Assembly: GCF_030161095.1 (NCBI RefSeq)
Contig: NZ_BSPP01000008.1
Coordinates: forward strand, 11,109 to 75,108
DNA: 64,000 nt
From: Cypionkella aquatica
GTDB lineage: Bacteria; Pseudomonadota; Alphaproteobacteria; Rhodobacterales; Rhodobacteraceae
Reading direction: 5' to 3'
The notes beneath the pieces were generated by a model. It saw only the letters and a program-made list of their open reading frames with translations. It did no database searches and was not told the origin of the DNA. Numbering within the stretch: position 1 is the stretch's first letter; the number at the start of each line of letters is the position of its first letter. This document shows, piece by piece, positions 17,337 to 25,746 of this stretch. The translations under genes were made by a program, and so were the position numbers.

Positions 17337-18197
17337 TCAGGCCGAACCGCCCGCCAGCCCTTTCAAAAATGCGATGGCGGATTTCAGCAAACCATCCACA
17401 GCAACCCGCCCCGCATCAACCGCCGCAACAAAAGCGTTCAGCGTGCCTGCCGCTGCCGGAAACTGCTGAGCCAGCTTTGGCGCCATCACATAGGCCGCAA
17501 GCAGCGCCACCGCGATCACCAAAGTCAGCGCAAACCCCGAGCGAAAGCTGGATTTCTTGCCAGCGTCATCGTCCAACGGCTCGGCGATCGCCGACGACGA
17601 ACCCGCGCGGCGTTCGGAACTGGCGCGCAGGGTCGAGTTGATTTCCTCAATCTCGGGCAGCATTTCGCGGCGGGTCTGCGGCTTGATCGCAGGCTCTGGT
17701 GCGCCATTCAGCCGGGCCAGACGGCGGGCAACCCCTGCTGTCGCGGGCTGCTCCAGCCCCATCTCGCTTTGGGTTTCCACCGCCGGGGCTTCGATCTTGC
17801 GGGCCTCAACCTCGCGCTCGGCTTCTTCACGCAAAACCGCAAGCACGCTTTCGTCGATGCTGCGCGGGGCATAAGCGGGCGCAGGCGGGGCGGTGTCTGC
17901 TTTCGCTGCGGCCTCGGTCAGATCGGCGGTGGCAGCGGGCTGCTCAGACGCAGGCGGTGCAGCCTGCATTTGCGCCGCAACCGGTGCCACCCCCACGGAT
18001 GTTGCTAACGGTGCCCCGCCGACACTTGGGGGCGCATCAAACAGCGCCTGTTCAGCGGCAATTTCAGCTTCAACTTCGGGGGCCATCTGAAACCACGCAT
18101 GGCCGCAGTTCGAGCATTGCACATCACGGCCGCTGTCGGGGATCGCCCCGGCGTCAACCTCATATTCCGCATCGCAATTCGGGCAGATAAGGCGCAT
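17337..18197 (-). CDS. zinc-ribbon (MJ0042-type) membrane protein
   Basis: A 286-aa protein starting with a zinc ribbon, CPNCDAEYEV then CSNCGHAW (residues 4-33, four cysteines). A long Ala/Pro/Glu-rich, probably disordered section follows (about 40-205), then one transmembrane helix (GFALTLVIAVALLAAYVMA, about 225-243) and a short C-terminal segment. Start MRLICPNC at 18197 is preferred; a GTG two codons upstream is possible. Proteins of this build are common in alphaproteobacteria and their role is unknown. It is divergent from ftsE. Confidence 0.75.
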   Translation of the reverse strand: MRLICPNCDAEYEVDAGAIPDSGRDVQCSNCGHAWFQMAPEVEAEIAAEQALFDAPPSVGGAPLATSVGVAPVAAQMQAAPPASEQPAATADLTEAAAKADTAPPAPAYAPRSIDESVLAVLREEAEREVEARKIEAPAVETQSEMGLEQPATAGVARRLARLNGAPEPAIKPQTRREMLPEIEEINSTLRASSERRAGSSSAIAEPLDDDAGKKSSFRSGFALTLVIAVALLAAYVMAPKLAQQFPAAAGTLNAFVAAVDAGRVAVDGLLKSAIAFLKGLAGGSA

Positions 18198-18361
18198 GTT
18201 CACAGTCCGGGGTCATTTCAAAGATGTAGGCTGCCAATCTGTAGCAACGAAGCCCAGCTTCGGGAAGCCTTTGTCGCAATTGTTGCCCAGAAGCGATTGA
18301 ATCCGTTGCAGGCTTGGGCAATGGTGCAACGCAATATCGGGCTTAACAAGGATAAACCGCC

Positions 18362-19033
18362 GTGATCGCCTTCGACAATGTGGCCTATAGCTACGGCGGA
18401 GGCGAATTGCTGTCCGAGATCACGCTGCGGCTTGCGCCGGGATCGTTTCATTTTCTGACCGGGCCGTCCGGGGCGGGCAAATCGACGTTTCTAAAGCTGT
18501 GCTATGGCGATCTGATGCCCAGCGCCGGGCGGATCACCCTGTTCGACCGCGACCTGCGCAGTCTGAGCCGCGATGACATCGCGCTGACCCGGCGGAGGAT
18601 TGGCATGGTGCAACAGGATTGCCAGTTTCTCGACCATCTGCCGCTGGCTGCCAATGTGGCCCTGCCGCTGATGGTGGCGGGCAAACCTACGGTGCCGCAG
18701 GATCTCAGCGACCTGTTGGGCTGGGTCGGGCTGGGGCAGTTGGCAGATGCCAAACCGCCGTCGCTGTCGGGGGGCGAGCGGCAACGCGCAGCGCTTGCCC
18801 GCGCCATCATCATCGGCCCCGATGTGGTGCTGGCAGATGAGCCGACCGGCAATCTGGATTGGGAAATGTCCCTGCGGCTGCTGACCCTGCTGGTCGAGCT
18901 GAACCGCATGGGCAAGACCGTGCTGATTGCGACGCATGATCTGAACCTGATCCGGCAGGCGAAATCCTTGGTCGCGTCACGGGTGCTGCGGATCTCAAAG
19001 CGTCGGGTGCAGCTGGCGGGGGCCGATCTATGA
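18362..19033 (+). CDS. ftsE: cell division ATP-binding protein FtsE
   Basis: A 223-aa ABC ATPase with Walker A GPSGAGKST (near 36), Q-loop MVQQDCQFL, signature LSGGERQRAALARAI and Walker B VVLADEPTGNLD. The start is GTG at 18362. It overlaps ftsX by 4 bases (ATGA), the usual arrangement. With FtsX it forms the septal complex that activates peptidoglycan hydrolases through periplasmic partners during division. Confidence 0.93.
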   Translation: MIAFDNVAYSYGGGELLSEITLRLAPGSFHFLTGPSGAGKSTFLKLCYGDLMPSAGRITLFDRDLRSLSRDDIALTRRRIGMVQQDCQFLDHLPLAANVALPLMVAGKPTVPQDLSDLLGWVGLGQLADAKPPSLSGGERQRAALARAIIIGPDVVLADEPTGNLDWEMSLRLLTLLVELNRMGKTVLIATHDLNLIRQAKSLVASRVLRISKRRVQLAGADL

Positions 19034-19932
19034 GCTTGCTGTCGCTGATCAAGCCAGATCGCCAAGCCGACCGGCAAGCAGACCGCGTGGTGCCGCCTTC
19101 GGGCCATACCGCATGGCTGACCTCGTTCACGGCGGGGGCTATGGCTTTTCTGGCGGTGTTCGCTCTGGCGTTGTCGCTGGCGGCGGGACGGCTGGCGGAT
19201 CGCTGGTCGGATGCGCTGGAACGCACGGCGACGGTGCGGCTCTCCGCGCCCGAAGATCAGATGGATCTGCAGACCAAAGCCGTGCTTGCGGTGCTGACAA
19301 CCACGCCCGGCATCGCCAGCGCGCGTGCGATGACCGACGCCGAACAGCGCGCGTTGCTGGAACCATGGTTCGGCCCCGATCTGCCGGTGGATGCGCTGCC
19401 GCTGCCCCGGCTGATCGAGCTGACCGAAACCGGCGCAGGCTATGATGGCGAAGGCCTGCGCCAGCGCCTGATGGCCGAAGCCCCCGGTGCAGTGCTGGAT
19501 GATCACACCCGTTGGCGCAGGCCGCTCGCGGTGGCGGCCAGCCGGTTGCGCTTGCTTGGCCTGCTGTCCATCGGCCTGATTGGCACTGCGACGGCGGCGA
19601 TGATCACCCTTGCCGCCAGCGCAGCCCTTGCCGCCAATGCGCAAGTGGTGCGCGTGCTGCGCCAGGTTGGCGCACGCGATGCCTATATCGCCCGCGCCTT
19701 CGTGCGCCGCTTTACCCTGCGCGCGATCTCGGGGGCGGCAGGTGGCACGCTGCTGGGGATGATCGGCGTGGCTTTGCTGCCCTCGACCGACAGTGCCGGC
19801 GGGTTTCTGACCGGGCTTGGCTTTCAGGGCATAAGCTGGCTTTATCCGCTGGCACTGCCGCCCTTGGTTGCCATCGTCGCCTTTGCCGCCACCCGCGCCG
19901 CCGCCTTCCGCAAATTACGAGAGCTGACCTGA
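19030..19932 (+). CDS. ftsX: cell division permease-like protein FtsX
   Basis: A 300-aa protein with a short cytoplasmic N-terminus, a first transmembrane helix (AGAMAFLAVFALALSLAAG, near 36-54), a periplasmic domain (about 55-160) and three C-terminal helices, the FtsX topology. It partners with FtsE, which is encoded just upstream, and its stop codon overlaps the start of the acyltransferase gene (TGATG). Confidence 0.9.
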   Translation: MSLLSLIKPDRQADRQADRVVPPSGHTAWLTSFTAGAMAFLAVFALALSLAAGRLADRWSDALERTATVRLSAPEDQMDLQTKAVLAVLTTTPGIASARAMTDAEQRALLEPWFGPDLPVDALPLPRLIELTETGAGYDGEGLRQRLMAEAPGAVLDDHTRWRRPLAVAASRLRLLGLLSIGLIGTATAAMITLAASAALAANAQVVRVLRQVGARDAYIARAFVRRFTLRAISGAAGGTLLGMIGVALLPSTDSAGGFLTGLGFQGISWLYPLALPPLVAIVAFAATRAAAFRKLRELT

Positions 19933-20672
19933 TGCGCACATCCCCCCTGTGGCGACCGATCCAATGGCTGCTGTCGCTGATCTTCATTCTGCAAATGTAT
20001 CTCGCCATGCTGGTGATCGGCATCGCCTATCTGCCCTATGCCGTGCTGAACCGCGATGGTGCCGCCGCCGCCTGCCATGCCTTTTGCAAATGGGTGCGGC
20101 TGTCGCTGTGGCTGCTTTGTGGCCTGCGCACCGAAATTCGCGGCACGGTGCCGCAGGGTGAGGTGCTGATCGCCCCGAAACATCAAAGCTTTCTCGACAT
20201 CATCCTGATCTATGGCGCCCTGCCCCGCGCGAAATTCATCATGAAGGCAGAGCTGCGCTTTGCCCCGATCTTGGGCTGGTACGCGCTGCGCATCGGCTGC
20301 GTTCCGGTCAATCGCGGCAAACGCGGCGCTGCGATCACCAAGATGATGTCGGATGTAAGGTCCGGCCTTGCCCGCCCCGGCCAGCTGATCATCTACCCAC
20401 AAGGCACCCGCACCGCCCCCGGCGAGGTGTTGCCCTACAAGATTGGCACCGCCGCACTCTACAGCCAACTCGGCCAGCCCTGCGTGCCGGTCGGCACCAA
20501 TGTCGGGCTGTTCTGGCCCAAACACGGCCTGATGCGCCATCCCGGCACCGGAGTGGTGGATTTCCTGCCCGCGATCCCGCCCGGCCTGTCGAACGCCGAG
20601 TTCATGGCGCAGCTGGAAGCACGGGTCGAGACCAGCTCGAACGCGCTGATGGCCGAGGCGGGCTATCCATGA
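19932..20672 (+). CDS. plsC: 1-acyl-sn-glycerol-3-phosphate acyltransferase
   Basis: A 246-aa membrane-associated acyltransferase with the HX4D catalytic motif (HQSFLD, near 77), FIMKAELRFAPILGW, VPVNRGKRG and the IYPQGTR substrate-binding motif, plus an N-terminal hydrophobic anchor. It makes phosphatidic acid from lysophosphatidic acid. The start ATG overlaps the ftsX stop by 1 base and the gene overlaps the next one by 4 bases, so ftsE-ftsX-plsC-tfoX-like form one transcription unit. Confidence 0.88.
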   Translation: MRTSPLWRPIQWLLSLIFILQMYLAMLVIGIAYLPYAVLNRDGAAAACHAFCKWVRLSLWLLCGLRTEIRGTVPQGEVLIAPKHQSFLDIILIYGALPRAKFIMKAELRFAPILGWYALRIGCVPVNRGKRGAAITKMMSDVRSGLARPGQLIIYPQGTRTAPGEVLPYKIGTAALYSQLGQPCVPVGTNVGLFWPKHGLMRHPGTGVVDFLPAIPPGLSNAEFMAQLEARVETSSNALMAEAGYP

Positions 20673-21001
20673 GCACCTCCGCCGCCACCATCGACCATAT
20701 CCTCGACACCATCCCGCTGACCCTGACAGTCAAAAAGATGTTCGGCGAATATGCCCTCTATCTTGACGGCATCGTGGTCGCTTTCATCTGCGACGACACC
20801 TTGTTCATCAAACCAACCCCCGGCGCCAATGCCCTGCTGCCAGAGGCGCCGCGCGGCCCCGCCTATCCCGGCAGCAAAGATTATATCGTCGGATCAGAAA
20901 GCCTCGACGATCCCGATCTGTGCGCCCGCGCGCTGCGCGCCGTCGCCGCAGATGCCCCGCCGCCAAAACCCAAGAAACCGAAAAAGCAGAAAACACCCTA
21001 A
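20669..21001 (+). CDS. TfoX/Sxy N-terminal domain protein
   Basis: A 110-aa protein matching the TfoX N-terminal domain (VKKMFGEYALYLDGIVVAFI, then TLFIKPT), without the C-terminal TfoX domain and with a Lys/Pro-rich tail. In gammaproteobacteria TfoX regulates competence, but stand-alone N-terminal domains have no established function. The gene overlaps plsC by 4 bases. Confidence 0.8.
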   Translation: MSTSAATIDHILDTIPLTLTVKKMFGEYALYLDGIVVAFICDDTLFIKPTPGANALLPEAPRGPAYPGSKDYIVGSESLDDPDLCARALRAVAADAPPPKPKKPKKQKTP

Positions 21002-21052
21002 GCCAAAGCCCCGCCTTTGGGCATTTGTCACACCCCGGTCATCCTCTCTGTC

Positions 21053-21071
21053 TAAATATCCCCGCCGGAGG
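21053..21071 (-). repeat. short intergenic motif, first copy
   Basis: The minus strand reads CCTCCGGCGGGGATATTTA. A related sequence (CCTCCCGGGGGGAGTATTTC) occurs on the plus strand at 31163. Both are intergenic and end in a TATTT run. I recognise motifs of this form as frequent intergenic elements of Rhodobacteraceae genomes; their function is not known to me. Confidence 0.45.
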
Positions 21072-21100
21072 CCCTTTGGCCAAGCACGCAAGGCAAGCCC

Positions 21101-21742
21101 ATGAAGACCCCGATCAATACCCCGACATGGATCACCACTCTGGACGATCTGCACAGCCATTACGGCACGCCGGCAAAGCCCGCGCTGGCCAAAGTGGCAG
21201 ACCATCTCACCCCCGCTTATGCCGCCTTCATCGCGGCCTCGCGGTTCTGCATCCTGTCCACGGTTGGCCCCGAAGGCACCGACGGCAGCCCGCGCGGCGA
21301 CGAGAAGCCTGTGGTCGTGCCACTTGACGCCCAGACCCTCTTGATGCCCGACTGGAAGGGCAATGAGCGGATCGACAGCCTGCGCAATATCATCCGCGAT
21401 GGCCGGGTGTCGCTGATCTTTCTGGTGCCCGGCTCGACCACGGCTGTGCGGGTCAATGGCACCGCACGGATCACGGCCGACCCTGATCTGTGCGCCCGGT
21501 TTGATCGCATCCAACCCAGTGGCGCAGTCGCCCAGCCGCGCGCGGTCATCGTGATCCGCGTGGCAGAGGTTTACTCGCAATGCGCCCGCGCGCTGCAACG
21601 CTCGGCGCTGTGGACCGCGCCGCATGTTGAAAACCTGCCGACGGCGGGGCAGATGCTGCAGGATGCCACCGCAGGCGCGATCAATGGCGCAGACTACGAC
21701 AGCGAACGTGCCACCCGCGCACATCTGGGCTGGTGGAGCTAA
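21101..21742 (+). CDS. pyridoxamine 5'-phosphate oxidase-family FMN protein
   Basis: A 213-aa protein of the PPOX split-barrel fold, seen in FCILSTVGPEGTDGSPRGDE (near 47-66), LLMPDWKGNERIDSLRNI and VSLIFLVPGSTTAVRVNGTA. This is the MSMEG_1061-like branch rather than the PdxH branch, so it is an FMN- or F420/heme-type oxidoreductase of unknown substrate. Cytoplasmic. It stands alone, 99 bases after the tfoX-like gene. Confidence 0.82.
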   Translation: MKTPINTPTWITTLDDLHSHYGTPAKPALAKVADHLTPAYAAFIAASRFCILSTVGPEGTDGSPRGDEKPVVVPLDAQTLLMPDWKGNERIDSLRNIIRDGRVSLIFLVPGSTTAVRVNGTARITADPDLCARFDRIQPSGAVAQPRAVIVIRVAEVYSQCARALQRSALWTAPHVENLPTAGQMLQDATAGAINGADYDSERATRAHLGWWS

Positions 21743-21782
21743 CCACGCCAGCCCAACCACCTGCCTGCCCCTGCGCGCCCGC

Positions 21783-22841
21783 TCAGGACGCCAGCTGCGT
21801 CAGCAACCGCGCCTCTTGCGGCTTGATCACCGGGCGGGCGGTCTGCGCAAAGACCAGTTGCAAACTGGCCAGATCGGGGAACAGCCGCAGCAATTCAGTG
21901 CGGGCCTCGCGCTCGACCCCGGCCAAGGACAACCGGGTGGGAAAGAAGCTTTCGCACAAAGCCCCGTCCGAGCAGACGATCTGATGCCCGTCCAGCAGGA
22001 AATGCACATAGCAGACCGGCGCTGCCGCCCCGGCCTGCCGGATAGATCCGCCATTGATCAAACTATGCGCGGCAACCAGCACCTCTGACTGGCCAAACAG
22101 CAATTCAGCCTGCCAACCCGTCAGCAGCATGCGATGTTGCGGCGACACGGCAAGGCGGCGCTGTGGAATGACATGCCCCAAACTGGTTTGCCCCAAGCTG
22201 CCCGGATCAAACACCACCGGGCGCAGCCGGGCATCGGCCTCTTGCTCGGCCACCGAGACGGCGCGGCTGGCAATCCAGCGCACCGGCTGCAAGCCACCGT
22301 CCAGCGTCCAGACCAGATCACCCGGTTGCAGGCTTTCGACCGCCCGCGCGCCCCTGTCGGTTTCAATCAATGTGCCCGCCGCAAAGCAGACCAGCATTGA
22401 GATGTTGTCAACAATCGCGCCAAGGCTGTCATCCAGCCCAAGTTCGGTAAAGCGCAGCGTATAATCCCCCGCGCCGGGAAAGCTGACGCTTAACGATTGC
22501 GCCGTGAAGCTGGCTGCGGTGGGCAGGTAATCTTGCGTCGCAATCACCGTGCCGCTGGCGTCCAGCACTTCAACACGAAAGCCCTCGACCCCCGCATTTC
22601 CCAGCGAATCCGTGCGCAAAGCGGTGTCAAAGGTCAGGGTTGCGGTCTGGGCATGGGCGATCTGAAACACTTGTTCCATCACCGTGGTCTGGCCGGTCTG
22701 GCCATCCATCTCGGCCACCCGATTGACCGATCCATTGCCCAGATAGGCAGACTCGGCATAGGTGGTCTCAAGGTCAGTGCCGGTCCATCCGGCGCTGCCC
22801 GCGTCGAATGAACCGTTCTGAATAACGTCGGTTTGTGCCAT
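21783..22841 (-). CDS. Hint-domain (hedgehog/intein-like) secreted-type protein
   Basis: A 352-aa protein. Residues 1-145 are a beta-sandwich, carbohydrate-binding-like N-terminal part (starting NGSFDAGSAGWTG). A Hint domain begins at CFAAGTLIETDRG (near 153), with block motifs LQPGDLVWTLDGG, SPQHRMLL (near 245) and the C-terminal region near ICSDGALCESFFP. Such Hint proteins are abundant in Rhodobacteraceae, often in exported calcium-binding proteins. Here no extein follows the Hint domain, so any autoprocessing would release the N-terminal domain. No classical signal peptide is visible. Confidence 0.85.
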   Translation of the reverse strand: MAQTDVIQNGSFDAGSAGWTGTDLETTYAESAYLGNGSVNRVAEMDGQTGQTTVMEQVFQIAHAQTATLTFDTALRTDSLGNAGVEGFRVEVLDASGTVIATQDYLPTAASFTAQSLSVSFPGAGDYTLRFTELGLDDSLGAIVDNISMLVCFAAGTLIETDRGARAVESLQPGDLVWTLDGGLQPVRWIASRAVSVAEQEADARLRPVVFDPGSLGQTSLGHVIPQRRLAVSPQHRMLLTGWQAELLFGQSEVLVAAHSLINGGSIRQAGAAAPVCYVHFLLDGHQIVCSDGALCESFFPTRLSLAGVEREARTELLRLFPDLASLQLVFAQTARPVIKPQEARLLTQLAS

Positions 22842-23033
22842 GGCAACCCACTAATCTACAATTTCACTCTGCAGATTTCATAAGCCAAGGCGGTGCAAAC
22901 CCCGTGTTCAAACTGTGGCGGAATGACGGCTTACGCGACGAGGCTTGCGGTTATGCCCTGATTTGCAAGGCCCGACGCAACCTGTGGGTGATCGCCGCAC
23001 AACACAAACCCGCCATGGTTCAGGATATAGTTA

Positions 23034-23055
23034 AGGCCGGGTAAACACCCGGCCT
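23034..23055. terminator. hairpin downstream of accA
   Basis: AGGCCGGGT (23034-23042) and ACCCGGCCT (23047-23055) form a perfect 9-bp stem with a 4-base loop. It lies between the end of accA and the start of the Hint gene, both on the minus strand. The trailing T tract on that strand is weak, so intrinsic termination is probable but not certain. Confidence 0.45.
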
Positions 23056-23086
23056 CAAGTTATTGATTCGTTTGGATCGGGAAGTT

Positions 23087-23102
23087 TGTCCACGCGTGGA
23101 CA
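23087..23102. repeat. perfect 16-bp palindrome TGTCCACGCGTGGACA, copy 1
   Basis: A fully symmetric 16-bp sequence, seven bases beyond the accA stop codon. The identical sequence recurs at 57309, also just behind a stop codon. It has no loop, so it looks more like a dimeric protein-binding site than a terminator. Confidence 0.7.
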
Positions 23103-23108
23103 GCGGTT

Positions 23109-24068
23109 TCAGGCCGCCAGACCCTTGCTGCCCATATCGAGGAATTTCTGCCGCCGATCCCTGATCAAAGCCTCGGGCTTTTTGCCGGACAGCTCTTTCA
23201 GCATGGTCTCAATCGCCTTGCCAACCGCCTCGACGGTTTCCTTGCGGCCACGCTGCGCGCCGCCCATAGGCTCTTTCACGATGCGGTCGATCACGCCCAG
23301 CTTTTGCAGATCCTGCGCCGTCAGCCGCAACGCCTCGGCGGCCTCGCGCATCTTTTCGGCATCCTTCCACAGGATCGACGCGCAGCCTTCCGGGCTGATC
23401 ACCGAGTAAACCGAATGTTCCAGCATCGCGATGCGGTTTGCCGTGGCAAAGGCCACCGCCCCGCCCGAGCCACCCTCGCCGATGATCACCGAAATCAGAG
23501 GCACGCCAATTTCCAGACATTTCGCGGTGGACCGCGCAATCGCCTCTGCCTGCCCGCGTTCTTCTGCGCCCTTGCCCGGATAAGCGCCGGGGGTGTCGAT
23601 CAGCGTGATCACCGGCAACTGAAAGCGATGCGCCATATCCATCAACCGCACGGCCTTGCGATAGCCTTCAGGCCGCGCCATGCCGAAATTACGCTCGATC
23701 CGGCTTTTGGTGTCGTTGCCTTTTTCGTGGCCAATCACCATCACCGGCGTGTCGTTAAAGCGCGCAAGCCCGCCCATCACCGCATGATCATCCGAAAAGC
23801 CGCGGTCACCGGCCAGCGGGGTGTATTCCTGAAACAGCTGTTCGATGTAGTCCTTGGCATGCGGGCGCTCGGGGTGCCGCGCCACCTGACATTTCCGCCA
23901 CGGCGTCAGATCCTTGTACAGATCCTTCAGCAGCTGCTCGGCCTTGCGGTCAAGTTGCTCGGCCTCTTTGGTGACATCCATCCCCGTATTGGTCCGCGCC
24001 ATCGCGCGCAACTCTTCAGCCTTGCCTTCAATTTCGGCCAAAGGCTTCTCGAATTCGAGGTAGTTCAT
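23109..24068 (-). CDS. accA: acetyl-CoA carboxylase carboxyltransferase subunit alpha
   Basis: A 319-aa protein of standard AccA length. The N-terminus [20 protein letters not shown] is typical, as are [53 protein letters not shown] and the oxyanion-forming [12 protein letters not shown]. With AccD it transfers CO2 from carboxybiotin to acetyl-CoA in the first step of fatty-acid synthesis. The start at 24068 is taken from family alignment. The 374 bases before it hold hairpins that could be its leader. Confidence 0.95.
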   Translation of the reverse strand: MNYLEFEKPLAEIEGKAEELRAMARTNTGMDVTKEAEQLDRKAEQLLKDLYKDLTPWRKCQVARHPERPHAKDYIEQLFQEYTPLAGDRGFSDDHAVMGGLARFNDTPVMVIGHEKGNDTKSRIERNFGMARPEGYRKAVRLMDMAHRFQLPVITLIDTPGAYPGKGAEERGQAEAIARSTAKCLEIGVPLISVIIGEGGSGGAVAFATANRIAMLEHSVYSVISPEGCASILWKDAEKMREAAEALRLTAQDLQKLGVIDRIVKEPMGGAQRGRKETVEAVGKAIETMLKELSGKKPEALIRDRRQKFLDMGSKGLAA

Positions 24069-24442
24069 CGAGCACTCCATCTTGCGCAAGGCTTTCTATA
24101 TGGCCGCCTACCACAGAAATTGCAACCGACGAGGCATCGCCGCCCCGCGCCAGTCCGTTCGGGCGGATTTGCTGTCGGTTGGGATGGGATCAGCGGCTGG
24201 GAAAAACCGTGGGGCGCAGGCCACTAGACCGACCACAGCCCAAACCCCAAGGCCCCAGAAACAGCACAGCCCCGTGCGTTAACACGGGGCGTGCATCCTC
24301 CCGAGGATGCGGCATCGGGCCTCCTCTCCCTTTGCCGCGCGGGTAGTTTTTCGTCAATCTTGGGACATGTTGTCGCATGTCGTGGCGTCACATTGGCGAT
24401 ACAAAACACACGAGTCAACAACATCTTTTTCGTGGTCAAATC
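24069..24442. other. intergenic region with two adjacent hairpins
   Basis: This 374-base stretch lies between accA and mcl1 (both minus strand) and has no credible gene. GCCCCGTG (24270-24277) pairs with CACGGGGC (24283-24290) over a 5-base loop, and GCATCCTC (24292-24299) with GAGGATGC (24302-24309), the two stems being only one base apart. On the minus strand they could end the mcl1 transcript or belong to an accA leader. On the plus strand they would precede CCTCCTCTCCC and a T-rich run near 24350. A small RNA is possible on either strand. Confidence 0.4.
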
Positions 24443-25402
24443 TTAAGCGGCGGCGATCATTTCCGCCTGTTTGACGATCACTTCCGCCTGTTTGATCGAG
24501 GCGATGTCCACCAGACGACCTTTATAGACCGTCGCCCCCTCACCACGCGCCTTAGCATCCGCCATCGCCGCCAGAATCTCGCGCGCTTCGGTCACTGCGG
24601 CGTCGGATGGGGTGAACACTTCGTTTGCCAAAGCGATCTGCTTGGGATGAATCGCCCATTTGCCAACCATGCCCAATGTGGCCGAGCGCCGGGCCTGCGC
24701 GCGAAAGCCTTCATCATCGCTGAAATCGCCAAACGGGCCGTCGACCGGCAGCAACCCATGTGTGCGGCAGGCGGCGACGATGGCGGCCTGCGCCCAGTGC
24801 CACGGATCGGACCAATGCCGCTGGCCGTCCCGCAACATATAGTAGTTTTCCTGCGTGCCGCCGATACCCGTGGTTTGCATCCCCATCGAGGCCGCAAAAT
24901 CCGCCGCCCCCAAAGACATCGCCTGCAGGCGCGGAGAGGATGCCGCGATATCTTCGACATGCGCGATACCGGCTGCGGATTCGATGATCACCTCAAACGC
25001 GATGGGTTTGGTGCGGCCCTTTGCGCGCTCGATCGCCGTCACCAGCGCATCCACCGCATAGACATCCGCCGCACAGCCCACCTTGGGGATCATGATCATA
25101 TCCAGCCGGTCGCCCGCTTGCTCCAGCAGATCGACCACATCCCGATACCAATAGGGCGTATCAAGGCCATTGATTCGCACAGAAAGGGTTTTGCGGCCCC
25201 AATCCAGATCATTGATTGCGGTGATCATCTGCGCGCGGGCGCTGGCTTTGTCAGAGGGTGCCACCGAATCTTCGAGATCAATATTGATCACATCCGCCGC
25301 CGAAGCCGCCATTTTGGCAAACAACGCCGGGCGCGAGCCGGGGCCGAACAGCTGGCAGCGGTTGGGACGTGCGGGCGGGCTGGGTTGCAGACGGAAGGAC
25401 AT
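24443..25402 (-). CDS. mcl1: L-malyl-CoA/beta-methylmalyl-CoA lyase
   Basis: A 319-aa HpcH/HpaI-citE family lyase. The sequence runs very close to the Rhodobacter enzyme as I remember it: start MSFRLQPSPPARPNRCQLFG, NIDLEDSVAP with the Mg-binding acids, SFEV-like IAFEVIIESAAGIAHVE, SLGAADFAASMGMQTTGI and KWAIHPKQIALANEVF. It cleaves malyl-CoA to glyoxylate and acetyl-CoA and condenses glyoxylate with propionyl-CoA, both steps of the ethylmalonyl-CoA pathway for acetate assimilation. The start ATG at 25402 is supported by this family N-terminus. Confidence 0.92.
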   Translation of the reverse strand: MSFRLQPSPPARPNRCQLFGPGSRPALFAKMAASAADVINIDLEDSVAPSDKASARAQMITAINDLDWGRKTLSVRINGLDTPYWYRDVVDLLEQAGDRLDMIMIPKVGCAADVYAVDALVTAIERAKGRTKPIAFEVIIESAAGIAHVEDIAASSPRLQAMSLGAADFAASMGMQTTGIGGTQENYYMLRDGQRHWSDPWHWAQAAIVAACRTHGLLPVDGPFGDFSDDEGFRAQARRSATLGMVGKWAIHPKQIALANEVFTPSDAAVTEAREILAAMADAKARGEGATVYKGRLVDIASIKQAEVIVKQAEMIAAA

Positions 25403-25746
25403 TTTGCCTCGCAATGATATTTCACAGACTTTCATGCGTTTGGTATATTCTTGCGCCGTAATCAGCAAGTTGAATTTGCAACTGCAGCATTATCGCCGCT
25501 GAAAATCGCAAATCTTTCGAACTTTCTTCGCCTAGGACTTCTTTCCGCATCAACTCTTGGAATTTTCCACTGCCATACTGCATATTAGTATAAATTTATT
25601 TCACTCCACCGACCATTCAGCGCAATTCCTTGCAAAACCGCGCTGCACAGCAGCGCAACCCCGCCCCGACCTTGACGCCCCGCTGCTTCTGTCTCAAACC
25701 CAAGCGCAAAGATGCAGCTTTGCCTGCGGGCTAAGGAGAGATCAGT
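25403..25746. other. divergent promoter region of mcl1 and the transaminase gene
   Basis: No gene is seen in these 344 bases. They include TTTGCAA (25475-25481) and CGCAAAT (25507-25513), which resemble half-sites of RamB/PccR-type regulators of acyl-CoA metabolism, and an A+T-rich block near 25580-25612 suited to a promoter. The next gene's ribosome-binding site (AAGGAGAG) lies at 25732-25739. Confidence 0.4.

Noticed and set aside
22835-23044. 69-codon plus-strand frame between the Hint gene and accA
   Set aside because: No motif or start signal, and its end overlaps a terminator-like hairpin.
23087-23102. Reading the 16-bp palindrome as a transcription terminator
   Set aside because: There is no loop and no T run, and the identical copy at 57309 also lacks one; a protein-binding site fits better.
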